DNA of 35,876 nucleotides from Polyangiaceae bacterium (GTDB taxonomy: Bacteria; Myxococcota_A; Polyangia; Polyangiales; Polyangiaceae), in assembly GCA_013214025.1 (NCBI GenBank), contig JABSRN010000066.1, forward strand, positions 1 through 35,876. Reading direction: 5' to 3'. Below, in pieces: positions 15,437 through 24,335 of the stretch (positions are counted from its first letter, which is position 1; each line of letters begins with the position of its first letter). The position numbers and the translations under genes were made by a program. The notes beneath the pieces are model-generated. The model made no database searches. It was not told the origin of the DNA and saw nothing but the letters and a program-made list of their open reading frames with translations.

Positions 15437-17218
15437 CTAGTCGCCGAGATCGTCGGCCATTTGGCGTATGGCGAAAGCGGTATTGATCAACCCGACGTGA
15501 GAGTACGTTTGGGGAAAGTTTCCCCACTGTTCTCCTGTTTTCGGATCGACGTCTTCACTGAGCAGACCGACGTGATTGGCGTAGCTCACTAGCTTGCGGC
15601 AAGCGGCCTCCGCTTCGTCCTTGTGTCCGAGCCGTGCCAGCGCCTCGGCGTACCAGAAGCCGCATGCCGTGAAAGTACTCCTGGAACGGCCAAAGTCGTC
15701 TTCGTGCACATAGCGATGCATCAGCGGGTCCCGGATCATCAGTCGTTTCGCGAGGGCGCGCACGTGGGATTCGGCGCGTTCGCTGGTGGGGTCCAGATAG
15801 CCGAGGTTGACCATCATAAATAGCGAGGCGTCGGGATCGCCGGTAGCCGTTGAGTCTCCGTAGAAACCCGCGTCTGGCTGCCAGCACTGGGATTCGATGA
15901 TCTGTCGAGCGGCACGGCTCAGTTGTTGGCCTCGCGCTTGGAGTTTATCGTCACCTATGCGAGCGCCGATTCGGCTCGCTAGTTCGGAGCCGGTCCAGTG
16001 CATCAGCAAGGAAAACGTGTGCACGAGCTGATTGCCGCGGTACTCCCAAAGTCCCGCATCGGGTTGATTCATCGTGCTTTCGATGCGAACTAGCAGTCGG
16101 CGGACGAGATCCGCGGCTTGCTGATGGCAGGGATCGTCAAATCGGGCGTCGAGAAAGAGGGGGGCGATCGCCGCCATCATTTCTCCGTAAACGTCATGCT
16201 GTAGCTGTTTGTACGCAGCGTTTCCCACGCGGACGGGGCCGTTCCCGAGATAACCGTCTAAGTGGTCGAGGCTCTTTTCCGTCAGCTTTGATTCACCCGA
16301 TATGGCAAACATGGGCTGGATTCGATCCGGTGAGGCATGAGCGATATTTTTGAGAAATCCGACGAAGCCCTCTAGTTCTTCGAATTGTCCCAAGCGCCCC
16401 ATGGCCCGGAACGTGAAATATGAATCGCGCAGCCAGCAGTAGCGGTAGTCCCAGTTTCGACCGGAACCCTCTTCTTCAGGGATGCTGGTGGTTGCCGCGG
16501 CCGTGATGGCGCCGGTGTCCTCGTACTGATGCAATTTGAGCGCGAGTGCCGAACGGATCACTTCTTTCTGGAAACAGCCCGGGATGGTCGTGTGTTTTAC
16601 CCAGGAGTGCCAGTACTTGCGGGTGGCGACAAAGAACCGCTCGTAGGTTTCAGCCAGCGGAGCTTCTAGGGGCGAGCCCCAGGCGAGGCTTACATAGGTA
16701 TCCCGTTCCAGAACGAAGGAGCGAGCCTCGGAGATATAGGTGAGGGGAACGTTCGTGGTCAGCCTCAGCGGACCGCCAGGGATGTTCCACTGGATGTGGT
16801 TGCTAGCTGTGTAGGACTGGGGCACGACCTCTCCGTAGTCGTACACGGGCTCTACGCGGACGCAGACACGCGGGTCGCCGCTCAACCGGCGAATGCGACG
16901 CATCAACATCGTTGGTTTGAATGAGCGATCGTGCTGCAGATAGCGTGGCGCAAAGTCGGTGACTTCGAAGCTGCCACTGGACGACCGAAAGATCGTGCGA
17001 AGTATGTTCGTGTTCGGCAGATAGGCCTGTTCGGTGACGTAGTCGTCCCCGTCCGGACCGACATCGGGACTTACGGAACAGTGACCTCCGCGCGTTTCGT
17101 CCAGCAGGGAGCCAAACACAAAACTGGAATCAAAACGCGGCCAGCAAAGCCAGCGCACCCGAGCCCGGTCGTCGATTAATGCCTGGTAGGCGCAGTTGCC
17201 AATAATTGCGAGCTTCAC
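15437..17218 (-). CDS. Glycoside hydrolase family 15 protein (trehalase/glucoamylase-like)
   Basis: 593 aa. Bacterial GH15 pattern: N-terminal beta domain starting IGNCAYQALIDD and WLCWPRFDS, then the (alpha/alpha)6 barrel with RNWDYRYCWLRDSYFTFRAM around the general acid region and EQWGNFPQTYSHVGLINTA around the catalytic base. Mycobacterial members are trehalases. The divergent neighbour makes trehalose, so trehalose hydrolysis is the best guess, though maltose-type glucosidase activity cannot be excluded. GTG 17218 was chosen because homology starts directly there (KLAIIGN); GTG 17254 in frame adds 12 residues. No signal peptide, so cytoplasmic. Confidence 0.88.
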   Translation of the reverse strand: MKLAIIGNCAYQALIDDRARVRWLCWPRFDSSFVFGSLLDETRGGHCSVSPDVGPDGDDYVTEQAYLPNTNILRTIFRSSSGSFEVTDFAPRYLQHDRSFKPTMLMRRIRRLSGDPRVCVRVEPVYDYGEVVPQSYTASNHIQWNIPGGPLRLTTNVPLTYISEARSFVLERDTYVSLAWGSPLEAPLAETYERFFVATRKYWHSWVKHTTIPGCFQKEVIRSALALKLHQYEDTGAITAAATTSIPEEEGSGRNWDYRYCWLRDSYFTFRAMGRLGQFEELEGFVGFLKNIAHASPDRIQPMFAISGESKLTEKSLDHLDGYLGNGPVRVGNAAYKQLQHDVYGEMMAAIAPLFLDARFDDPCHQQAADLVRRLLVRIESTMNQPDAGLWEYRGNQLVHTFSLLMHWTGSELASRIGARIGDDKLQARGQQLSRAARQIIESQCWQPDAGFYGDSTATGDPDASLFMMVNLGYLDPTSERAESHVRALAKRLMIRDPLMHRYVHEDDFGRSRSTFTACGFWYAEALARLGHKDEAEAACRKLVSYANHVGLLSEDVDPKTGEQWGNFPQTYSHVGLINTAFAIRQMADDLGD

Positions 17219-17330
17219 GTATGCAAATCTAACGCGGTTCGCCGCGGTTAGCACGGTTTAGGCGGAACCCTGCTAGCCGCCGCAGTCGGTGTTTGATGCC
17301 GAGCGTCAAGATGTGGGATAACCCTAGCCA
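17219..17330. promoter_or_regulatory. Divergent control region of GH15 and otsAB
   Basis: 112 bases between two divergent trehalose-related genes, presumably holding both promoters. No convincing consensus boxes. Confidence 0.3.
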
Positions 17331-19559
17331 GTGTCGTCTCCCAAACTGATTGTTGCGTCCGCTCGGTTGCCGGTGACGATGGCTCGCAAACTCGAACGGT
17401 GGGTCGCCACGCCAAGTAACGGCGGGTTGGTCACTGCGCTCAAAAGCGTCGCAGATGAACGGGGATTCCGCTGGCTGGGTTGGCCCGGCACCAATGTCGT
17501 CGAGTCCGAGCGTGAAGCCGTCACGGCGGCTTTGAGGGAACACGGCAGCGAACCGGTATTCTTGGGCAAGGCGGAGGCCGAGGGGTTCTATGAGGGGTTC
17601 AGTAATCGAGTGCTGTGGCCTCTTCTGCACGGCATGGTGGAACGCTCACACTTTTCGCCGAGTGCGTGGCGCAACTACTGCCGGGTGAACGAAAAGTTCG
17701 CGGACGCCATTGTCGCGTCCGCCGACCCCGGTGAGCCCATTTGGATTCACGACTATCAGCTGGCGTTGCTTCCGGAAATGCTACGCAAACGAGGGGTGCG
17801 TTCCCCCATCGGTTTCTTTCTGCATATTCCTTTTCCGTCGTTCGAAGTTTACCGAACGTTGGCGGTGCGCGAAGACATCCTTCGGGGTTTGCTCGGCGCT
17901 GACGTCATCGGATTTCACGCTTATGAATATGTTAGCCATTTCCGAACGACGTGCCTCAAGGTTCTAGGGATCGAATCGGAGGTAGATGAACTCCGATTCG
18001 GCGCGCGCACGGTCAATCTGGGGGTGATCCCAATTGGCATCGATCCGTTGCTTATCGATGAGATGAAGGGGCATGAAGACGCCATTGCCGAGCGGCACGG
18101 CATCCAGAACGCCAATCAAGGCAAGAAGGTCATGTTGGGGGTGGACCGCCTAGATTACACCAAGGGGATCCCCGAGAAACTACTCGCCTTCGAAGAGCTA
18201 CTACGTACCCAACCCAAGTGGCGGGGCAAGGTCGTGCTTATCCAAGTAGCAGCGCCTTCGAGAGAGGCGGTGGCAGATTACCAAAACCTGAAACGACACG
18301 TTGAGGAGCTGGTCGGTCGCATCAACGGACAGTACGGCTCTCCCACCCATACGCCGGTTGTATACATTAACAAGAGTGTCTCCCGAACTCGGCTCGTCGG
18401 GATGTATCAGGCGGCAGACATTGCCCTAGTGACACCGCTTCGAGATGGCATGAATCTCGTCGCACTCGAATACGTAGCGGCTCGAGGAGAAATGGGCGGC
18501 TGCCTCGTGCTGAGCGAATTTGCCGGCTCCGCTCACTTGTTGTCCGGCGCGCGACTGATCAGTCCGTACAACCAGGAAGATCTCTGCGCCGCAATGCTGG
18601 AGGGGCTGACTAGTGAACCGGGCATGGATGCGGGTTTCGCTCATATGGTCAGTTTCGTGGGTGAAAACACCGCGAAGCTGTGGGCGCAGAAGTTCTTGAG
18701 CCGCCTCGAGAGTCACACCGAAGACGAAGCGGTGCTCGCTGTTCCACTGGACGTCTCTAGCGGCAAAGCACGCGACAGGTTGGAGAGCGCCAGACAACCG
18801 CTGGTATTGCTCGACTACGACGGTACCCTACGAAGATACGAGTCTCAACCGATGCAGGCCAAGCCAACCGCCGAGGTGCTCCGAGTGCTTCGAGCCCTCA
18901 GCGCCCAAGCCGTCGTGTATGTGGTCTCCGGTCGGCAAGCAGATGTGATGGATAGATGGCTCGGGGATCTCCCGATCGGGATGGTGTGTGAGCATGGTCT
19001 CGCCATTCGCGACCGGGACGGCGAATGGACGCAGCGGCTCAATGTTTCGGGCGCCGGGCTCAAGCCGATCGAACCAATACTTGAAGAATTTGTACAGCGC
19101 ACGCCGGGCAGCTTGCTTGAGAAAAAGTCTGCCTCTATCGCCTGGCACTATCGAGCGTCGGATCCGGAATATGGCACGTTCCAAGCCCACCAATTGTTGG
19201 GCGTCTTGGAGGACGCCCTTAATGGAAGCCAATTCAACGTGCTGCGGGGCAGACGAGTCATTGAAGTTCGCCACGTGAATGCCACCAAGGGCGACGCGAC
19301 AGCCGAGCTCTTGAGGCTGCATTCGGATGCTGATGTTGTATTTGCTGCCGGTGATGACCGGACGGATGAAGAGATGATGGAAGTGGTCGCGCGATCGGGT
19401 GGAGAGCGAACCGTCACATGCTGGGTGGGCGGTCAAAATGCGTCGGCGGAATATTGGGTAGAGGAACCGGAACAGTTGCTGGCGGAATTGACCGAGCTTT
19501 GTGCCCTCTGGGGCGGTCGAGTGTCGCCGGCCCACGGAAAGAAGCGCTCGTCCGATTAG
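17331..19559 (+). CDS. otsA-otsB: Fused trehalose-6-phosphate synthase/phosphatase
   Basis: 742 aa, GT20 domain (about 1-470) joined to a HAD phosphatase (about 485-735). GT20 features: SARLPVT start, [35 protein letters not shown] (Arg and Lys for phosphate). HAD features: D495 in [20 protein letters not shown]. It should make trehalose from UDP-glucose and glucose-6-phosphate in one chain. Two oddities: HDYQ instead of HDYH, and L379 in DGMNLVALE where a Lys is usual (E380 is kept). A different acceptor, as in glucosylglycerol-phosphate synthases, is therefore possible. Start is GTG 17331. The 3' end overlaps convergent argC by four bases. Confidence 0.9.
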   Translation: MSSPKLIVASARLPVTMARKLERWVATPSNGGLVTALKSVADERGFRWLGWPGTNVVESEREAVTAALREHGSEPVFLGKAEAEGFYEGFSNRVLWPLLHGMVERSHFSPSAWRNYCRVNEKFADAIVASADPGEPIWIHDYQLALLPEMLRKRGVRSPIGFFLHIPFPSFEVYRTLAVREDILRGLLGADVIGFHAYEYVSHFRTTCLKVLGIESEVDELRFGARTVNLGVIPIGIDPLLIDEMKGHEDAIAERHGIQNANQGKKVMLGVDRLDYTKGIPEKLLAFEELLRTQPKWRGKVVLIQVAAPSREAVADYQNLKRHVEELVGRINGQYGSPTHTPVVYINKSVSRTRLVGMYQAADIALVTPLRDGMNLVALEYVAARGEMGGCLVLSEFAGSAHLLSGARLISPYNQEDLCAAMLEGLTSEPGMDAGFAHMVSFVGENTAKLWAQKFLSRLESHTEDEAVLAVPLDVSSGKARDRLESARQPLVLLDYDGTLRRYESQPMQAKPTAEVLRVLRALSAQAVVYVVSGRQADVMDRWLGDLPIGMVCEHGLAIRDRDGEWTQRLNVSGAGLKPIEPILEEFVQRTPGSLLEKKSASIAWHYRASDPEYGTFQAHQLLGVLEDALNGSQFNVLRGRRVIEVRHVNATKGDATAELLRLHSDADVVFAAGDDRTDEEMMEVVARSGGERTVTCWVGGQNASAEYWVEEPEQLLAELTELCALWGGRVSPAHGKKRSSD

Positions 19560-20599
19560 GGGTAACTGCCCGGCGCTTCCAGAGAAAGCGCGGGGTTGAG
19601 GCCAAGCATTAGATTCATGTTCTGAACCGCCTGGCCCGCGCCGCCCTTTACGAGGTTATCGAGAGCGCAAAACAGCGTCACCAGTCGGGCGTCGTTGGGA
19701 TCCACGCTCCACCCCACCTCTGCGTAGTTCGAGCCGGCCACCGCCACGACTTCCGGTAAACGGTCCGCCGGCACTCGGACAAACCGGGCGTCCGCGTAAC
19801 AATCGTCGAAGAGGCGGGCTAGTTCATCGTTGGTGATGTCCTCACGCAGTCGCACAAAGGCGGTCATGAAAATCCCGCGTACTAGGGGGGCGGAAACCGG
19901 CACAAAGCGCACGTGGACTTCGCTCTGATTTTGCGTCGAAAGCAGTGCCGCGATCTCCGGCGCCTGAGGATGTCGCAGGGGGTTGTAACATTTTAGATTG
20001 CCAGCGCGGTAGGGGTGATGGGTGCCGGGTCCCGGCTTGACGCCGCTGCCGCTAGATCCAGTCACCGCTAGTACGTTCACTTCTGCTGGTACTCGTTGGG
20101 CGCGGGCGAGGGGGAGCAGGGCGAGCTCCACAGACGTGGCGAAACATCCTGGGGACGCCACATAACGACTCGCGCGGATAGCGTCGGCATTGGCTTCAGG
20201 CAAGCCGTACACGAACTTGGGGACCAAGTCGGGGGCAGGATGGGGCTCCCCGTAGTGATGTTCATAGGCCCCCACATCGTGCAGTCGATAGGCCCCGCTC
20301 ATGTCGATGATTTTCGCTGCGTGTCCCGAAAGGGCACGTACCACCTGGGCGCTCACATCGTGAGGCAGCCCTAGCAAGCAAACGTCCGCGTCGAGATCGG
20401 CCAGCTCGGCGGGCAGCGCCTGAAATTTAGCGTGGGTTAACCCTTCGAGGTTCGGATGGGCCGCTGACAGAGGCTCGCCGATCCGATCGCCAGAATAGAC
20501 GGTCCCCAAAGAGATCTGGGGGTGGATCAATAATAGCCGAATCAGCTCTGCTCCAGCATAACCGGAGCCACCAAACACCGCAGCACGAAGGGTTCCCAC
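19556..20599 (-). CDS. argC: N-acetyl-gamma-glutamyl-phosphate reductase
   Basis: 347 aa NADPH-dependent reductase of arginine synthesis. VFGGSGYAGAEL (8-19) is the nucleotide loop, C152 in ASPGCFAT is the catalytic cysteine, VTGSSGSG and HPYRAGN follow, and HVRFVPVSAPLVRGIF is typical of the family. The alternative LysY role in the alpha-aminoadipate lysine route is unlikely without lys genes nearby. GTG 20599 fits homology and follows GGGGG directly. No other arg gene is adjacent. It converges with otsAB, sharing four bases at the stop codons. Confidence 0.93.
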   Translation of the reverse strand: MGTLRAAVFGGSGYAGAELIRLLLIHPQISLGTVYSGDRIGEPLSAAHPNLEGLTHAKFQALPAELADLDADVCLLGLPHDVSAQVVRALSGHAAKIIDMSGAYRLHDVGAYEHHYGEPHPAPDLVPKFVYGLPEANADAIRASRYVASPGCFATSVELALLPLARAQRVPAEVNVLAVTGSSGSGVKPGPGTHHPYRAGNLKCYNPLRHPQAPEIAALLSTQNQSEVHVRFVPVSAPLVRGIFMTAFVRLREDITNDELARLFDDCYADARFVRVPADRLPEVVAVAGSNYAEVGWSVDPNDARLVTLFCALDNLVKGGAGQAVQNMNLMLGLNPALSLEAPGSYP

Positions 20600-20704
20600 C
20601 CCCTACAAGCTAGCACCGGGGAGACAATGGGCCCGTCAAGACCGTCAACAAAGTACTGCGCCGCCCGCTGTAGGATTGAAACGCTGGATCTGCAGAGGCG
20701 AGAA

Positions 20705-22171
20705 CTAGGATCGATTGAGCGTCTCCAGTACGGCTCGGGCGGCACGCATACCGGCATCGGCGCCGACGTCGATGGACCCCGCATCGCTCTCAATCGTGCT
20801 GCCCGCCAAGAAAAGGGCTGACAGAGAGTCCAGTGTGACCCCATGTCGTGGCAGGCCGGACCACTTCCACGCCAGACATGCCGGCCGTTCCACGAGCTGA
20901 TATTGCGACCATTCGACTTGGTTTTCGAAGCCGTTATAAAAGTGCGCCAGATACTCACGAACGCGTTCCAAACGTTCTCGACCTTCGGCGAAGGGTCGGC
21001 GTTCATCCGCTTTTTGCCAGCGGGCGATGAACAAATGCAGCAGATGTTTCCCCTCCGGCGCCGAGCGTTGGGAGACTAAACTGGGAAGATACCAGCCACC
21101 TGAATAGAATTTTCCGGGTCCCACCAGGACGCGATTCCACCCATCAAACTCCTCCGGGAGCCCCGTCTCTCGCACGATGGGGATTCCCTTCAATCCGAAT
21201 TGCAGGGCGACGCCGTCCGCCTGTTCATCCTCGAGTTGCCGCGCCATGGTTTGAGTCTTCTCGGGAACTAGTGCGGACGGCAATAGACGCAGAGATTGCC
21301 AGATAGGGAAGGCGACGACAGTGGCGGCCGCGCGGATCTCTGTGACGATATTGTTGTTGCCGAGCACAACCAGGCCCGTGGCGCGGTTGCCATCGAATGT
21401 GACTTCGATGGGTTTGTGATCCAGCCATATCAAACCGCCGCGACTTTCGATGGCGTCAGCCCAGGGTTTCATGAGCCCGGCCATGCCTCCCACCTCTGGA
21501 TGGTCAGCGTAGGCGGGTTGGGTCTTGGGTAGATCGGGGCGGGGGGCGAAAAATTCCATCAAACGACCCAGGGACGCCCGTTCCGGAAACTCGCTGTAGA
21601 TGACGGTGAGCATGGTCAGCACCGCCCCTCGTAGCTCGGCTTGGGCAACGTTCTCGTCGAGCCACTCCTTCACCAGAATCGGGCCCGCAACTTCTCTCTC
21701 TGCCGCCGTGGACTTCGCCCATTTGCCGATCAGTCCGGTCAGTTCTCGGACCAGGTCGGGAGGGCATCCGAATACGTCTGTTGCCATCTTAAGGAAGCCG
21801 CCGGCTCCCCAATTACCGATGTTTGAGCGGGCATCGGCGTGTCCCGACGCTCCGGGCAATTGGTGGATGCGCAACATCGGGCCTGCCAAGCGGAGGGGAA
21901 CCTCGACGTCCGCCTCTTCGCAAGCCAGCTGCCCGTAGCGCCAACCGAATTGGAGATCGGCAATGTCGGATCCCTCTCGATTCGCTCCGTCGATCCAGTA
22001 CCCGTCGTGGGGTGCAGCAGCAGCCGTGCCTCCGACACGAGGCGCGGCGTCCACAACGATCACGCGTTTGCCTTGTTTGGCGAGAATCGCGCCAGCGACC
22101 AATCCACCGAGGTTGGCGCCAGCAATGGCGACGTCGTATTCGTGAGCTTGGGGGCCAAGAGTTTGATTCAT
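20705..22171 (-). CDS. FAD-dependent NAD(P)-binding oxidoreductase, phytoene-desaturase/retinol-saturase-like
   Basis: 488 aa. The N-terminal dinucleotide motif (AIAGANLGGLVAGAILAKQGKRVIVVD reads as GxNxGG with the second glycine changed to Asn context) and PRVGG mark the amine-oxidase/phytoene desaturase superfamily. The C-terminus LFLAGSTIESDAGSIDVGADAGMRAA is the FAD-closing motif. Substrate is unknown: no carotenoid gene is nearby. It is upstream of argC on the same strand with a 105-base gap, probably separate. Confidence 0.8.
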   Translation of the reverse strand: MNQTLGPQAHEYDVAIAGANLGGLVAGAILAKQGKRVIVVDAAPRVGGTAAAAPHDGYWIDGANREGSDIADLQFGWRYGQLACEEADVEVPLRLAGPMLRIHQLPGASGHADARSNIGNWGAGGFLKMATDVFGCPPDLVRELTGLIGKWAKSTAAEREVAGPILVKEWLDENVAQAELRGAVLTMLTVIYSEFPERASLGRLMEFFAPRPDLPKTQPAYADHPEVGGMAGLMKPWADAIESRGGLIWLDHKPIEVTFDGNRATGLVVLGNNNIVTEIRAAATVVAFPIWQSLRLLPSALVPEKTQTMARQLEDEQADGVALQFGLKGIPIVRETGLPEEFDGWNRVLVGPGKFYSGGWYLPSLVSQRSAPEGKHLLHLFIARWQKADERRPFAEGRERLERVREYLAHFYNGFENQVEWSQYQLVERPACLAWKWSGLPRHGVTLDSLSALFLAGSTIESDAGSIDVGADAGMRAARAVLETLNRS

Positions 22172-22383
22172 GAATTCATATCAATGCAGAGTTGTTGGTA
22201 GTGGAGATGCCCTCAGAGATGCCGTCGACACAAGCATTTTCCACGACGCAGTTCGATCTTTCGCTTGATGTCCGAATGCGCACGCACCCGCATTGAAGTT
22301 GTCCGGGCACGCTACCCGTGTAGATTTGAATTCTCGCTCGCAGCTTCAGTAACCGTTAAGCTGTGGCTCGAACGGGGGCATCA
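22172..22383. promoter_or_regulatory. Divergent intergenic region
   Basis: 212 bases between the oxidoreductase start and the lipoprotein ATG at 22384. TTGTCC then TAGATT at 16 bases (about 22303-22330) is a possible plus-strand promoter. Nothing else seen. Confidence 0.25.
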
Positions 22384-22932
22384 ATGAAGATCCAGAACCT
22401 GATTGGCGGCTTTGCCGCGCTTGTATTGTGCTCGTCCTGCGCGGCATCCGGTTCCGCGTCTGCGACCGCGGACGACTACAGTTTTGGGGGCGAAGAGGCC
22501 GAAGCCGAAGAGCGCGAGTCGGCTCAGCTTCCCGGATCCGAGCATGATAGTGACGATCCGGGTGCCCCCGGCTCTCACGATGAGCCAGATGGCGCGAAAC
22601 TCAACGACGGCTCGTCGCCGCCGCAGCCAGCGTTTACGCCGGGAATGAGTGTCGCGGAAGCTACCGAAGCCATTCCCAATAGCGCCGAGTTTTCGGGTCT
22701 AGACGTAGAGACTCTGTCGCGCCCCCTGCACGAACCCGAAATATTCGCGCCGTGTAAGCTGAAGCCTCACCATCACTTCACGCTGAAGGTCGCCGTTTGG
22801 GATGGCAGAGCGGTCGGCGTGGATGTGAAGAGCACCAACAAGAGCCTAGCCGAGTGTGTGGCGGAGCAGGTGCGTGAGCAGACCTGGCCTCAACGGGTAA
22901 AGTCCCTCAATACTGTCGATTACAAGTATTGA
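22384..22932 (+). CDS. Lipoprotein with acidic linker and conserved C-terminal domain
   Basis: 182 aa from ATG 22384, preceded by GGGGG. Signal segment LIGGFAALVLCSSC ends in a probable lipobox, followed by an acidic low-complexity linker (GGEEAEAEERESAQ). The C-terminal 60 residues (HFTLKVAVWDGRAVGVDVK, two Cys) have the strand pattern of the AgmX/TonB-C-like domain common in Myxococcota. Function unknown. The stop codon lies within a 14-bp perfect hairpin. Confidence 0.65.
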   Translation: MKIQNLIGGFAALVLCSSCAASGSASATADDYSFGGEEAEAEERESAQLPGSEHDSDDPGAPGSHDEPDGAKLNDGSSPPQPAFTPGMSVAEATEAIPNSAEFSGLDVETLSRPLHEPEIFAPCKLKPHHHFTLKVAVWDGRAVGVDVKSTNKSLAECVAEQVREQTWPQRVKSLNTVDYKY

Positions 22933-22938
22933 GGGACT
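22901..22938 (+). terminator. 14-bp perfect hairpin across a stop codon
   Basis: AGTCCCTCAATACT (22901-22914) and AGTATTGAGGGACT (22925-22938) are exact reverse complements with a 10-base loop. The TGA stop (22930-22932) is inside the right arm. No T-run follows, so classical Rho-independent termination is uncertain; 3'-end protection is an alternative. Confidence 0.6.
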
Positions 22939-22984
22939 ACAAACACTGAGCCGTCTGACTAGCCGTTGCCCTCAGTAACGCGCC

Positions 22985-24263
22985 TCAAGAGGATGGCAGC
23001 CATCGCGAGAGCTGTTCCCAGTCTAGGTGTTGTTCGCAGGCGTCGGCGACCTTGTCCAAGCTCGCTTGGACAGCCGATTCCAGATCCACGGCGACCGCGT
23101 CGTTTAGCCCGGCCCAGGCGAGCACTGCGCTGAGGGCCTCGGATTCGTCCAATAGGCCATGTAGATAGATACAGCGTACAGAACCGTCCGGCGATGCTGC
23201 CCCTTCGGGCTCGCACAGCCAGGCCCGGGAGCGGTCGGCCCCCTCCGTGACGCCGCAGTGAATTTCGTAAGCTCGGAGGTTGGCGCCACCTTGCACAAAG
23301 CGCCCTTGCACCGTTGCCAATCGTTTTTGCTGAGTCAGCACGGTCTTTGTATCGAGCCAACCTGGCCCCTCGGTACTGCCCGCTGGCCCTTCGATTCCCT
23401 TTGGATCCTCGACAGACTTTCCTGGCATCTGATAGCCGCCGCAGAGACCCATCACTTTGCCGCCGTAGCGAAGATGTTTTTCGATATCGGGATCCCAGGC
23501 TTATTCCCGCAACATCTCGAGATCCCGGCGGACCGATTTGCTTCCGGGAACAACGATGAGATCCGCCTCCAGCAGCGCATCGCCGGGGCCAGCGTAACGA
23601 AGGGCGACGTCGGGATGCATGCGCAGCGCGTCGAAATCCGTGTGGTTGCTGATACGGCACAGTACCGGCACGACTACCCGGAGCGCGCCCACACGCGCTG
23701 ACAACTGTCAGCTATCGATGGCATCCTCGGCCTCTAGTTGGAGCTCCCTGAGATACGGTTAAACACCGAACACGGGTTTATCGGTGCGTTCTTCCAGCCT
23801 GCGCAGCCCCGGTTCGAGCATTGATAGGTCGCCGCGGAATCGATTGATCACGAACCCGATGATTCGGTCCCGTTCCGACGCGCTCAGCAGCTCTAAGGTT
23901 CCGACTATTTGAGCAAACACCCCACCGCGGTCGATGTCGGCGATAAGCAACGCCGGGCAATCCACATCTCCTGCAAGTCCCATGTTTGCGATATCGCGGT
24001 CGCGTAGGTTGATCTCGGCGGGGCTGCCGGCGCCTTCGACGACGATCCAGTCGTATTGCCGGCGCAGGCGCTCATAGGACTCCAGCACCGCTCCCATGGC
24101 GACGCGCTTGTGGTCCGGGCGTTCATTTCCGCTCGTACCTGCCCTTGAACGATAACTTGCGCGCCGCGACGCGACATAGTCCGGCGACCAGGAGAGTCTT
24201 TCCTGCATCTGGGCTGGTACCTTGAACCATCAAGGTATGTGGAACTGACGACTGGATGCTCAT
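22985..24263 (-). pseudogene. cobQ: Cobyric acid synthase (CobQ), decayed
   Basis: Remains of the ATP-dependent amidotransferase of cobalamin synthesis. The N-terminus ([21 protein letters not shown]) is in one frame from ATG 24263. It then jumps to [15 protein letters not shown] in a second frame, missing about 85 residues found in the family, and to [16 protein letters not shown] in a third. From 24208 the third frame is uninterrupted in register, but has three nonsense codons: TAA 23761-23759 (GV*PYL), TGA 23710-23708 (AIDS*QLSA) and TAA 23503-23501 (LRE*AWD). Around these stops the protein reads as ordinary CobQ ([29 protein letters not shown] with the amidotransferase Cys, YLHGLLDE). It can no longer make a full enzyme. 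Confidence 0.9.
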
Positions 24264-24335
24264 GTGCCGGGGAGAATAGCCGCGGTGGGCCCGCTTTTCG
24301 ACATTCACGACGCGTTCCCAGGGCGGGTTAGGGGT

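Noticed and set aside
22985-24263. Stop-codon readthrough or recoding in cobQ
   Set aside because: Both TAA and TGA occur in the same gene, and there is also a large deletion with frame changes; decay is simpler.
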